DNA of 40,066 nt from Terrisporobacter sp. (lineage in GTDB: Bacteria > Bacillota > Clostridia > Peptostreptococcales > Peptostreptococcaceae): NCBI RefSeq assembly GCF_017888745.1, contig NZ_JAGHFM010000257.1:1-40066 (forward strand). The letters are read 5' to 3'. The position numbers were made by a program, and so were the translations under genes. Positions 33,367 to 40,066 of this stretch are shown in pieces; within the stretch, counting starts at the first letter, position 1; each line of letters begins with the position of its first letter. The notes beneath the pieces were generated by a model. That model was not told the origin of the DNA, ran no database searches, and was given only the letters and a program-made list of their open reading frames with translations.

Positions 33367-34692
33367 ATGGATAATAGACCCATAGTTGCAGTAGTGGGAA
33401 GACCAAATGTTGGTAAATCTACTCTGTTCAATAAATTAGCAGGAAAAAGAATATCTATAGTAGAAGATACACCAGGTGTTACTAGAGATAGAATATTTAC
33501 AGAGGTAGAATGGTTAAACAAATATTTTACCTTAATAGATACAGGAGGGATTGAGCCTGAAAATGACGATATAATATTAACTCAAATGAGAAACCAAGCA
33601 ATGCTTGCTATGGATATGGCTCATGTAATAGTATTTGTTGTCGATGGTAAAAGTGGAATCACTTCTGCAGATAGAGAAGTAGGTTTAATGTTAAGAAAGA
33701 CTAATAAACCAGTAATATTAGCAGTTAACAAAATAGATAACATGAATTTAGTAGATAATATTTACGATTTTTATGAATTAGGACTAGGAGAGCCTCATCC
33801 AATATCAAGTGCTAACAGTATGGGACTTGGAGATTTATTAGATGAAATAGTTGAGAACTTTCCAGAAGGATTAAATACAGAGTATAACGAAGATATAATA
33901 AGAGTTGCTATAACAGGGAAACCTAATGCAGGTAAGAGTTCAATACTTAATAAAATATTAGGAGAAGATAGAGTTATAGTAAGTCCAATAGCTGGTACTA
34001 CTAGGGATGCAGTTGATACATACTTTGAAAAAGGTGATCAACAATATCTTTTAATAGACACAGCTGGAATTAGAAGAAAAAGTAAAGTATATGAGAGGGT
34101 TGAGAAGTTCTCAGTACTTAGATCTATGAGTGCAGTATCTAGGGCAGATGTTGTTTTAATAGTTATAGATGCTACTCAAGGTGTTACAGAACAAGATACA
34201 AAAGTTGCTGGTATAGCACATGAAGAAGGTAAAGGATGTATATTTGTAGTAAATAAATGGGACTTAATAGAGAAAGACAATAAAACATTAGGAAATTATA
34301 CTAATGAAATAAGAGATATGTTCCCATTCATGAATTATGCTCCTATACTATTTGTATCAGCAGTAACTAACCAAAGAATGAATAAAATATTAGACACTGT
34401 AGATAAAATAGCAGCAGAACATTCTAAACGTATAAGTACTTCACAATTAAATGATGTTATAGGTGAAGCTGTTATGCTTAATCAACCACCATCAGATAAA
34501 GGTAAGAGACTTAAGATTTATTATGGTGCTCAAACAGGGGTTAAACCACCTAAAATTACTTTATATATTAACAACAAAGATTTAACTCACTTCTCTTATC
34601 AAAGATACTTAGAAAATAAGATAAGAGAAAACTTTGGATTTGAAGGAACATCAATGCAATTTGAATATAAGGAAAAAGATAGAAAGAGATAA
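33367..34692 (+). CDS. der: Ribosome biogenesis GTPase Der (EngA)
   Basis: Der is an essential GTPase for maturation of the 50S subunit and has two tandem G domains. The 441-residue protein shows G1 motifs GRPNVGKST (11-19) and GKPNAGKSS (about 184-192), G3 DTGG and DTAG, and G4 NKID and NKWD. The C-terminal KH-like domain contains KGKRLKIYYGAQTGVKPPKI. It follows the DUF512 gene and precedes plsY by 18 nt, so the genes form one operon from the promoter at 31931. The start ATG follows GGAAGGAG. Confidence 0.98.
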   Translation: MDNRPIVAVVGRPNVGKSTLFNKLAGKRISIVEDTPGVTRDRIFTEVEWLNKYFTLIDTGGIEPENDDIILTQMRNQAMLAMDMAHVIVFVVDGKSGITSADREVGLMLRKTNKPVILAVNKIDNMNLVDNIYDFYELGLGEPHPISSANSMGLGDLLDEIVENFPEGLNTEYNEDIIRVAITGKPNAGKSSILNKILGEDRVIVSPIAGTTRDAVDTYFEKGDQQYLLIDTAGIRRKSKVYERVEKFSVLRSMSAVSRADVVLIVIDATQGVTEQDTKVAGIAHEEGKGCIFVVNKWDLIEKDNKTLGNYTNEIRDMFPFMNYAPILFVSAVTNQRMNKILDTVDKIAAEHSKRISTSQLNDVIGEAVMLNQPPSDKGKRLKIYYGAQTGVKPPKITLYINNKDLTHFSYQRYLENKIRENFGFEGTSMQFEYKEKDRKR

Positions 34693-34710
34693 GATCTTTA
34701 GGGGGTTAAT

Positions 34711-35319
34711 ATGTTAACTTATTTGATTATAATTATAATTGCCTATTTACTTGGTAATATATCAACTTCTTATATAATCGGAAAAAGAATTGCTGGAGTT
34801 GATATACGAACTCAAGGCTCTGGTAATGCTGGTTCTACAAATGTTTTAAGAACACTTGGAAAAAAAGCAGGAGCGCTTACTTTTGGAGGAGATGTGTTAA
34901 AAGGTTTTATAGCCGTATGGATTGCTAAAATGATTGCATATGTAGTACATGTTGATGTTACTACATGTGCTTACTTAGCTGTCGTAGCTGTAGTGCTTGG
35001 ACATAACTATCCTGCCTTTCTTGGATTTAAAGGTGGTAAAGGAGTAGCAACCTCTTTAGGTTCAATGCTTGCAATGAACCCAGTAATAGCATTAGCTTGT
35101 TTAGGTTTTTTCATTATAATAGTAGCATTAACTAAATATGTATCTTTAGGTTCAATACTTGGCATTGGATTGTCACCAATATTAATGCTAATAAATCATA
35201 ATATTAAGGGAGTGTGGGTAACCTTATTTTTAACAATATCCGTTGCTTATACTCATAAAGAAAATATTAAAAGACTTTTAAATGGCAATGAGAGAAAAAT
35301 TGGAGAAAAGAAAAACTAA
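34711..35319 (+). CDS. plsY: Acyl-phosphate:glycerol-3-phosphate acyltransferase PlsY
   Basis: PlsY transfers an acyl group from acyl phosphate to glycerol-3-phosphate, the first step of phospholipid synthesis, in the membrane. The 202-residue protein has about five hydrophobic segments. Conserved motifs are GSGNAGSTNVLR (about 36-47), GHNYPAFLGFKGGKGVATSLG (about 92-112, with the glycines of motif 2) and the third motif region following KYVSLGSILG. Its substrate glycerol-3-phosphate is made by GpsA, encoded next. The start ATG follows AGGGGG. Confidence 0.97.
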   Translation: MLTYLIIIIIAYLLGNISTSYIIGKRIAGVDIRTQGSGNAGSTNVLRTLGKKAGALTFGGDVLKGFIAVWIAKMIAYVVHVDVTTCAYLAVVAVVLGHNYPAFLGFKGGKGVATSLGSMLAMNPVIALACLGFFIIIVALTKYVSLGSILGIGLSPILMLINHNIKGVWVTLFLTISVAYTHKENIKRLLNGNERKIGEKKN

Positions 35320-35343
35320 ATTACTATATTAGGTGGTGTTTTT

Positions 35344-36369
35344 ATGGAAAAAATGTGTGTTATAGGTGCTGGAAGTTGGGGGAGTGCACTTGCACTTAGT
35401 CTTTATAAAAATGGGCACGAAGTACATATGTGGACAAGAGATGTTGATCAAGTTGAAGAAATCAATGAAACTAGACAAAATAGTAAATTCTTACCAGGAA
35501 TAATTTTCCCAGATGATTTAATTGTATCTAATCACTTAGAAGAAGTAATTAAAAATAGTAAAATAGTTGTACTTGCTGTACCATCTCAAGCTATAAGAAG
35601 TATATGTAGACAGATTAAGCCATTTATAAAAAAAAATCAGATAATAGTAGATGTTGCTAAAGGTCTGGAAAAAGGAACTGGACTTAGATTATCTGAAGTG
35701 GTTAAAGAAGAATTACCATATAATCCATATGTAACTTTATCAGGTCCATCTCATGCAGAAGAAGTATCTAAATTTATGCCAACAACACTAGTTGCAGCCT
35801 GTGAAGAGATAAAATATGCAGAGGAAGTTCAAGATGCATTTATGAGTCCTTCTTTGAGAGTTTATACTAATCCTGATATAGTAGGAGTAGAACTTGGTGG
35901 AGCATTGAAAAATATAATTGCATTTGGTGCTGGAATGTGTGATGGTCTTGGATATGGGGATAATACTAAAGCTGCACTTATGACAAGAGGCATAAGTGAA
36001 ATAGGTAGACTTGGTGTCGCAATGGGAGCTAGTGTTAATACATTTACAGGTCTTGCTGGAATTGGAGATTTAATAGTTACTTGTACAAGTATGCACAGTA
36101 GAAATAGAAGGGCTGGTATATTAATGGGACAAGGAAAAAGTCTTGAAGAAACATTAGAGGAAGTACAAATGGTAGTAGAAGGAATAACAGCTACTGAAGT
36201 TGCATATAAAGTATCAAGAGAATTAAATATTGATATGCCTATTACAGAAGCTATATATTCAGTTTTATACAATGGTGCCAATCCTAATGAGGCTGTATTA
36301 GATCTTATGACAAGATCTAAAAAACATGAAATGGAAGAAACGGTTAATAATGGATTATTCCAAAACTAA
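35344..36369 (+). CDS. gpsA: NAD(P)H-dependent glycerol-3-phosphate dehydrogenase
   Basis: GpsA reduces dihydroxyacetone phosphate to glycerol-3-phosphate for phospholipid synthesis. The 341-residue length is typical. The nucleotide-binding loop is VIGAGSWGSALA (about 5-16). LSGPSHAEEV (about 137-146), the catalytic lysine in GGALKNIIAFGAG, and GLAGIGDLIVTCTS with SRNRR are all present. It is 24 nt after plsY. No terminator separates it from spoIVA 90 nt downstream, so vegetative transcripts may read through into the sporulation gene. The start ATG follows AGGTGG. Confidence 0.98.
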   Translation: MEKMCVIGAGSWGSALALSLYKNGHEVHMWTRDVDQVEEINETRQNSKFLPGIIFPDDLIVSNHLEEVIKNSKIVVLAVPSQAIRSICRQIKPFIKKNQIIVDVAKGLEKGTGLRLSEVVKEELPYNPYVTLSGPSHAEEVSKFMPTTLVAACEEIKYAEEVQDAFMSPSLRVYTNPDIVGVELGGALKNIIAFGAGMCDGLGYGDNTKAALMTRGISEIGRLGVAMGASVNTFTGLAGIGDLIVTCTSMHSRNRRAGILMGQGKSLEETLEEVQMVVEGITATEVAYKVSRELNIDMPITEAIYSVLYNGANPNEAVLDLMTRSKKHEMEETVNNGLFQN

Positions 36370-36397
36370 TTTTTATTTAATAAGGACAAATATATAT

Positions 36398-36426
36398 GAA
36401 TAAAAGGTTCCCTCCTGAAATATAAT
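36398..36426 (+). promoter_or_regulatory. Putative SigE promoter of spoIVA
   Basis: GAATAAA (36398-36404; 5 of 7 to KMATATT) and AATATAAT (36419-36426; 6 of 8 to CATACAHT) are 14 nt apart. Transcription would start near 36433, inside the loop of the hairpin described next, so the left arm would not be transcribed. SpoIVA is a SigE target in known spore formers. Confidence 0.45.
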
Positions 36427-36454
36427 TAACTAAGAAATTATATGCAGGAGGGAA
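36408..36454 (+). promoter_or_regulatory. Long hairpin burying the spoIVA ribosome-binding site
   Basis: TTCCCTCCTG (36408-36417) pairs perfectly with CAGGAGGGAA (36445-36454). After a 2x1 internal loop, ATATAATT (36420-36427) pairs with AATTATAT (36436-36443) around an 8-nt loop. The whole Shine-Dalgarno AGGAGGG is in the stem and the ATG is 5 nt beyond it. No T run follows, so it is not a terminator. Confidence 0.75.
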
Positions 36455-36459
36455 TTATT

Positions 36460-37932
36460 ATGAACAATATATATGAAGACATTGCGAAAAGAACTCAAGG
36501 CGACATATATATAGGGGTTGTTGGGCCTGTAAGAACAGGAAAATCAACTTTTATAAGAAGATTTATGGAAAACCTTGTGTTACCTAATATAGAAAATGAC
36601 TTTAAAAGGGAAAGAACAAAAGATGAAATACCTCAAAGTGGTTCTGGTAAAACTATAATGACAGTTGAGCCTAAATTTGTTCCAGCTGATGGTGTTGAAA
36701 TAAAAATTAAAGATACTGTATCTCTAAAAGTCAGAATGGTAGACTGCGTAGGATACATAGTTGATGGAGCACTAGGTCATGAAGAAGATGGGAAACAAAG
36801 ACTAGTGTCTACACCGTGGTCAAAAGAAGCTATGAGTTTTGAAAAGGCGGCAGAAATAGGAACTAAAAAAGTTATAAAGGATCATTCAACAATAGGAATT
36901 GTTATTATAACAGATGGTTCTGTTACAGGCATAGATAGAAGTAATTATGTAATACCAGAAGAAAGAGTAATAAGAGAATTGAAATCTTTGAAAAAACCAT
37001 TTGCTATTGTTTTAAATACGAAACATCCAAAAAGCGAAGATACAAAGTATTTAAGAAATGATTTGCAAGAAAAATATCAAACTCCAGTAATACCTATGGA
37101 TGTTGATAAAATGGATGAAAATGATATTGAAGAAGTAATGGAAACTGTATTATATGATTTTCCTCTAGCTGAAATAAGAATAAATTTACCAGACTGGGTT
37201 GAAGGTTTATCTAATAATCATTGGATTAAGACGAATATCATAAATACTCTAAAAGAAGGTATAGCCTCTATTAATAAAATTAGAGATATTAATGATGTTA
37301 TCCAAGGATTTAATAACCTACCATTTTTAGAAGAATGTGAAGTAGATGATGTCAGTCTAGGAGAAGGTATTATTAATATTGATTTATGTACAAAACAAGA
37401 GTTATTCTATGAAATATTAGAAGAACAAAGTGGATTTAAGATTGAAGGAGATTGTCAATTACTTAATCTGCTTACTAAATTATCTAGAATTAAAAATGAA
37501 TATGAGAAGGTAGAAAGTGCTCTACATGATGCTAGAACCTTAGGTTATGGAGTAGTATCACCATCATTAGATGAACTTACTTTAGAACAACCAGAGAAGT
37601 TTAAGCAAGGAAAACAATATGGAATTAAGTTAAAAGCTAATGCACCTTCACTTCATATAATAAAAGCTGATGTATCAACTGAAGTATTTCCAATAATGGG
37701 TAATCAAAACCAAGGAGACGAAATGATTCAAACTCTTCTTGAAGAATTTGAAAATAATCCAGATGCTCTTATGGAGCAAAATATGTTCGGTAAATCATTA
37801 AATGATTTAGTAAAAGAACAACTACAAAGCAAATTATATACTATGCCTGAAGAAATCAGATGCAAAATACAAAAAACTCTTCAGAAAATTATAAATGAAG
37901 GAAGTATGAATATAATAACAATTTTATTATAA
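36460..37932 (+). CDS. spoIVA: Spore coat morphogenetic ATPase SpoIVA
   Basis: SpoIVA is made in the mother cell, binds the forespore surface and polymerises with ATP hydrolysis to form the coat basement layer. The 490-residue protein matches Bacillus SpoIVA (492) in length. Walker A is GPVRTGKST (22-30); VDCVGY follows as the Walker B-like segment near residue 100, and the C-terminal part is well preserved to the end (EEIRCKIQKTLQKIINEGSMN). An in-frame ATG at 36442 precedes the Shine-Dalgarno, so the ATG at 36460 is the start. Expression probably depends on SigE, encoded about 12 kb upstream, and on the hairpin over its ribosome-binding site. Confidence 0.97.
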   Translation: MNNIYEDIAKRTQGDIYIGVVGPVRTGKSTFIRRFMENLVLPNIENDFKRERTKDEIPQSGSGKTIMTVEPKFVPADGVEIKIKDTVSLKVRMVDCVGYIVDGALGHEEDGKQRLVSTPWSKEAMSFEKAAEIGTKKVIKDHSTIGIVIITDGSVTGIDRSNYVIPEERVIRELKSLKKPFAIVLNTKHPKSEDTKYLRNDLQEKYQTPVIPMDVDKMDENDIEEVMETVLYDFPLAEIRINLPDWVEGLSNNHWIKTNIINTLKEGIASINKIRDINDVIQGFNNLPFLEECEVDDVSLGEGIINIDLCTKQELFYEILEEQSGFKIEGDCQLLNLLTKLSRIKNEYEKVESALHDARTLGYGVVSPSLDELTLEQPEKFKQGKQYGIKLKANAPSLHIIKADVSTEVFPIMGNQNQGDEMIQTLLEEFENNPDALMEQNMFGKSLNDLVKEQLQSKLYTMPEEIRCKIQKTLQKIINEGSMNIITILL

Positions 37933-38261
37933 GAGTTAAATTTTTATTATATATTAAAAAAATAAATAAATTTTTAGGATAAAAAGACTAAATTACTTAA
38001 ATGTTATAGTGATTTTAGTCTTTTTCTTTTTTTAAAAAGAAATTTACATAATTATCAGAAAATTTACGAATATGAAAGGTGTTTTGTAAATTATATAGAA
38101 TTTTATTATTTAAGAGGATTCAGAGGTGTTTTTTTAATTGATTCTAGTTATAAAATTCAATATTAAAAATATAATGAATTATAAACATCTTTGTTATTAT
38201 TCAATTTACCTCATCGGTATATTAATTTTTAGGGATCAAATTTATATTTAGGAGGGGTTTT
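37933..38261 (+). other. spoIVA-symporter intergenic region
   Basis: The 329 bp hold the spoIVA terminator, then three AATTTAC-type half-sites (38041-38049, 38061-38069 and the inverse TTGTAAATT at 38084-38092), then AT-rich sequence. A weak promoter candidate is TTGATT (38138-38143) with TATTAA (38161-38166), 17 nt apart. I see no small gene. Confidence 0.5.
37981..38027 (+). terminator. Terminator of spoIVA
   Basis: AAAAAGACTAAA (37981-37992) pairs with TTTAGTCTTTTT (38014-38025), with more T after a single C. Confidence 0.85.
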
Positions 38262-39746
38262 ATGGAAAACATTGTAAATGCAGTCAATGGTGTAGTATGG
38301 AGTAACTGGCTAGTTTATTTATGTTTAGGTGCAGGAGTTTATTTCTCTATAAGAACAAGATTTTCTCAAATTAGAAATCTCAAAGAAATGGTGCACCTAT
38401 TATTTTCAGGTGAAAAATCTGAGCAAGGTATTTCATCTTTCCAAGGTTTCTGTACAGCATTAGCTGGGCGCATAGGAACTGGTAATATAGCAGGTGTTGC
38501 TACAGCTATAGCTTGGGGTGGTCCAGGAGCCTTATTCTGGATGTGGGTTATAGCATTCTTAGGAGCAGGTTCGGCGTTTGCAGAATCTACATTAGGACAA
38601 TTATACAAAGAAGAGCATGAAGGTCAATACTGTGGTGGTCCAGCATATTATATAGAAAAAGGATTTGGGCAAAAAGGATGGGCAAAAGTATATGGAATGG
38701 CTTTTGCTATAGTCACACTTTTAGCAATGGGGATATTAATGCCAGGTGTTCAATCTAACTCCATAGCAGTATCTATTGATAATGCATTTGGATTGAATAC
38801 AACAACTACTGGTATAGCATTAGTTATTTTAGTTGGTATAGTAATATTTGGTGGTATTAAAAGAATCGGTTCAACAGCTGAATTTGTAGTTCCTTTTATG
38901 GGAGCAGCATATATTTTAATGGCAGTTATAATAATTATAGTTAATATAGGTCATTTACCAGAAGTTATAGCTACAATATTTAAATCGGCATTTGCACTTG
39001 AACCAACTTTTGCTGGTATAATAGGTTCTACTATAGCTTGGGGTGTAAAACGTGGGGTATACTCTAATGAGGCTGGTCAAGGAACAGGTCCACAAGCATC
39101 TTCAGCAGCAGAAGTATCTCATCCTGCTAAACAAGGTTTTGTTCAAGCATTTTCAGTATATGTTGACACATTATTTGTCTGTTCAGCAACTGGATTTATG
39201 ATATTAATGACTGATAATTACACTACTTTTAATGAAGCAACTGGAGAGATTATATATAATGCAGGACCACAATATACTGTTGACCAAATAGGTCCAGCTT
39301 ATACTCAAGGTGCAGTCAATACTTTAATAGATGGATTTGGAGCAGCCTTTGTTGCTATAGCATTATTCTTCTTTGCATTTACTACATTGATGGCTTATTA
39401 CTATATAGCTGAAGTTAACTTAAATTATATGATTAAGAGGTTAACTGGTAAAGGAAATAAGATGGCGACTCACGTATTAAAAGTTGTAATGCTAGGAATG
39501 ATATTCTTTGGATGTGTTAAGAGTGCAGGGCTTGCATGGACAATGGGTGATATAGGTGTTGGATTAATGGCATGGTTAAATATAGTAGCTATATTACTAC
39601 TATCTAATATAGTTATGAAATGTTTCAACGATTATGAAAGTCAACTAAAATCTGGTAAAAAGAGTGAAGATATTACCTTTGACCCAGAGCCACTTGGTAT
39701 AAAAGGTGCAGATTTTTGGGAAAATTTAAAAAAATCGAAAATTTAA
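38262..39746 (+). CDS. Alanine/glycine:cation symporter family protein (AGCS)
   Basis: AGCS transporters import alanine or glycine with Na+ or H+ across the cytoplasmic membrane. The 494-residue protein has about ten hydrophobic segments. Family landmarks are the N-terminal GVYFSIRTRFSQIR, the signature region AGRIGTGNIAGVATAIAWGGPGALFWMW starting near residue 68, CGGPAYYIEKG, and ANEAGQ-like SNEAGQGTGPQASSAAEVSHPAKQGFVQ in the middle. The start ATG follows AGGAGGGG. It is a single-gene unit with its own terminator. Alanine or glycine import could serve spore germination or Stickland metabolism, but nothing in the sequence shows this. Confidence 0.95.
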   Translation: MENIVNAVNGVVWSNWLVYLCLGAGVYFSIRTRFSQIRNLKEMVHLLFSGEKSEQGISSFQGFCTALAGRIGTGNIAGVATAIAWGGPGALFWMWVIAFLGAGSAFAESTLGQLYKEEHEGQYCGGPAYYIEKGFGQKGWAKVYGMAFAIVTLLAMGILMPGVQSNSIAVSIDNAFGLNTTTTGIALVILVGIVIFGGIKRIGSTAEFVVPFMGAAYILMAVIIIIVNIGHLPEVIATIFKSAFALEPTFAGIIGSTIAWGVKRGVYSNEAGQGTGPQASSAAEVSHPAKQGFVQAFSVYVDTLFVCSATGFMILMTDNYTTFNEATGEIIYNAGPQYTVDQIGPAYTQGAVNTLIDGFGAAFVAIALFFFAFTTLMAYYYIAEVNLNYMIKRLTGKGNKMATHVLKVVMLGMIFFGCVKSAGLAWTMGDIGVGLMAWLNIVAILLLSNIVMKCFNDYESQLKSGKKSEDITFDPEPLGIKGADFWENLKKSKI

Positions 39747-39771
39747 GATTATAAATTTTAATATAATAGAG

Positions 39772-39802
39772 ATGGTTCTTGATTTTTCAAGGACCATTTT
39801 TA
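39772..39802 (+). terminator. Terminator of the AGCS gene
   Basis: ATGGTTCTTG (39772-39781) pairs with CAAGGACCAT (39788-39797) with one G-U pair, followed by T4. Confidence 0.85.
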
Positions 39803-39881
39803 ATATAGTGAGTAATTATAATTTATACGAATTATAGATAATTTATGATTTTGACTAATGAATTTAAACTCTTTTGCTAGC

Positions 39882-39929
39882 ATATAATTAAGCAAGTGAC
39901 GAAATCATTGGCGAAATGAATAATAATAT
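39882..39929 (+). ncRNA. Unclassified structured motif, copy B
   Basis: An outer stem ATATaATTA (39882-39890) pairs with TAATaATAT (39921-39929), with one A-A mismatch. AG follows (39891-39892), then an inner stem CAA(g)TGA/TCATTG (39893-39899 with 39905-39910) closed by CGAAA, then unpaired GCGAAATGAA (39911-39920). The 30-nt core matches copy A at 21 positions; the differences lie in the stems and loop, apart from one base in the unpaired segment. The downstream gene is outside the window. I do not recognise the family. Confidence 0.45.
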
Positions 39930-40066
39930 CCATCTGGTAGTTTAAGTGAATAAAATTTATATATATAGAAAAACAATTTATTATATATATTAACTATATA
40001 TAAACTCAGTATACTAAGGTAAATTTTAATTCCTGGGAAATTATATTTTATAATGCATGTAAAAAC

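Larger units (their letters stand above)
39747..40066 (+). other. Right-edge intergenic region
   Basis: The 320 bp hold the symporter terminator, structured motif B, and AT-rich sequence to the edge. No gene starts here. It may be the leader of a gene beyond the window. Confidence 0.55.

Noticed and set aside
36408..36454. Hairpin before spoIVA as the gpsA terminator
   Set aside because: No T run follows on the plus strand, and the right arm is the ribosome-binding site itself.
39960..40030. TATA-rich palindromes near the right edge
   Set aside because: Simple AT repeats of this kind occur by chance at this base composition and have no supporting context.

Overview
The window is about 40 kb of very AT-rich DNA with Firmicute-type genes, strong Shine-Dalgarno sequences, frequent TTG starts and rho-independent terminators. 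It carries spoIIGA-sigE-sigG, spoIVA and spoVD/spoVE, so the organism is an endospore former. The order (murE-like, ychF, M16 pair, lgt, rsmH, then ftsL-spoVD-murF-mraY-murD-spoVE-murG-ftsQ-ftsZ, spoIIGA-sigE-sigG, nrdR, der-plsY-gpsA-spoIVA) matches, from memory, the chromosomal core of Clostridioides difficile and other Peptostreptococcaceae. The genus cannot be fixed from the sequence alone. There are no transposases, prophage genes, CRISPR arrays, tRNAs or rRNAs.

Region by region: 1-2.2 kb holds the 3' part of a MurE-family ligase and a convergent ychF. 2.5-5.1 kb is an overlapping pair of M16 peptidase-like genes. 5.3-7.8 kb has a PHP-type phosphatase, lgt and rsmH. 7.85-11.6 kb looks like an insert between rsmH and ftsL: a SAM-I riboswitch controlling an O-acetylhomoserine sulfhydrylase, a MATE transporter and a small lipoprotein. 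11.8-23.4 kb is the division and cell-wall cluster, interrupted by terminators after spoVD and murG. 23.6-26.1 kb is the sporulation sigma locus. 26.2-29.7 kb has ylmC/ymxH, nrdR, pgeF and a PhoP/PhoR-like two-component system. 29.8-31.9 kb encodes two YIEGIA-family membrane proteins and a 66-residue partner. 32-37.9 kb runs DUF512 radical SAM, der, plsY, gpsA, spoIVA. The window ends with an alanine/glycine:cation symporter.

The genes link precursor synthesis (MurE/F/D, MraY, MurG), septal synthesis (FtsL, FtsQ, FtsZ, SpoVD, SpoVE) and the mother-cell and forespore programmes (SigE, SigG, SpoIVA). Several regulatory signals can be read: a Spo0A-type spoIIG promoter with 21-nt spacing, tandem SigH-like and extended -10 promoters before ftsZ, and the complete S-box expression platform.

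The most unusual observations are non-coding. (1) A long hairpin buries the spoIVA ribosome-binding site, and a SigE-like -10 lies inside the hairpin, so only transcripts starting there would be freely translatable. (2) A smaller hairpin masks the spoVE Shine-Dalgarno and begins exactly at the murD stop. (3) Two distant copies of an unrecognised structured motif share invariant unpaired bases but have different, still paired, stems (8138-8178 and 39882-39929).
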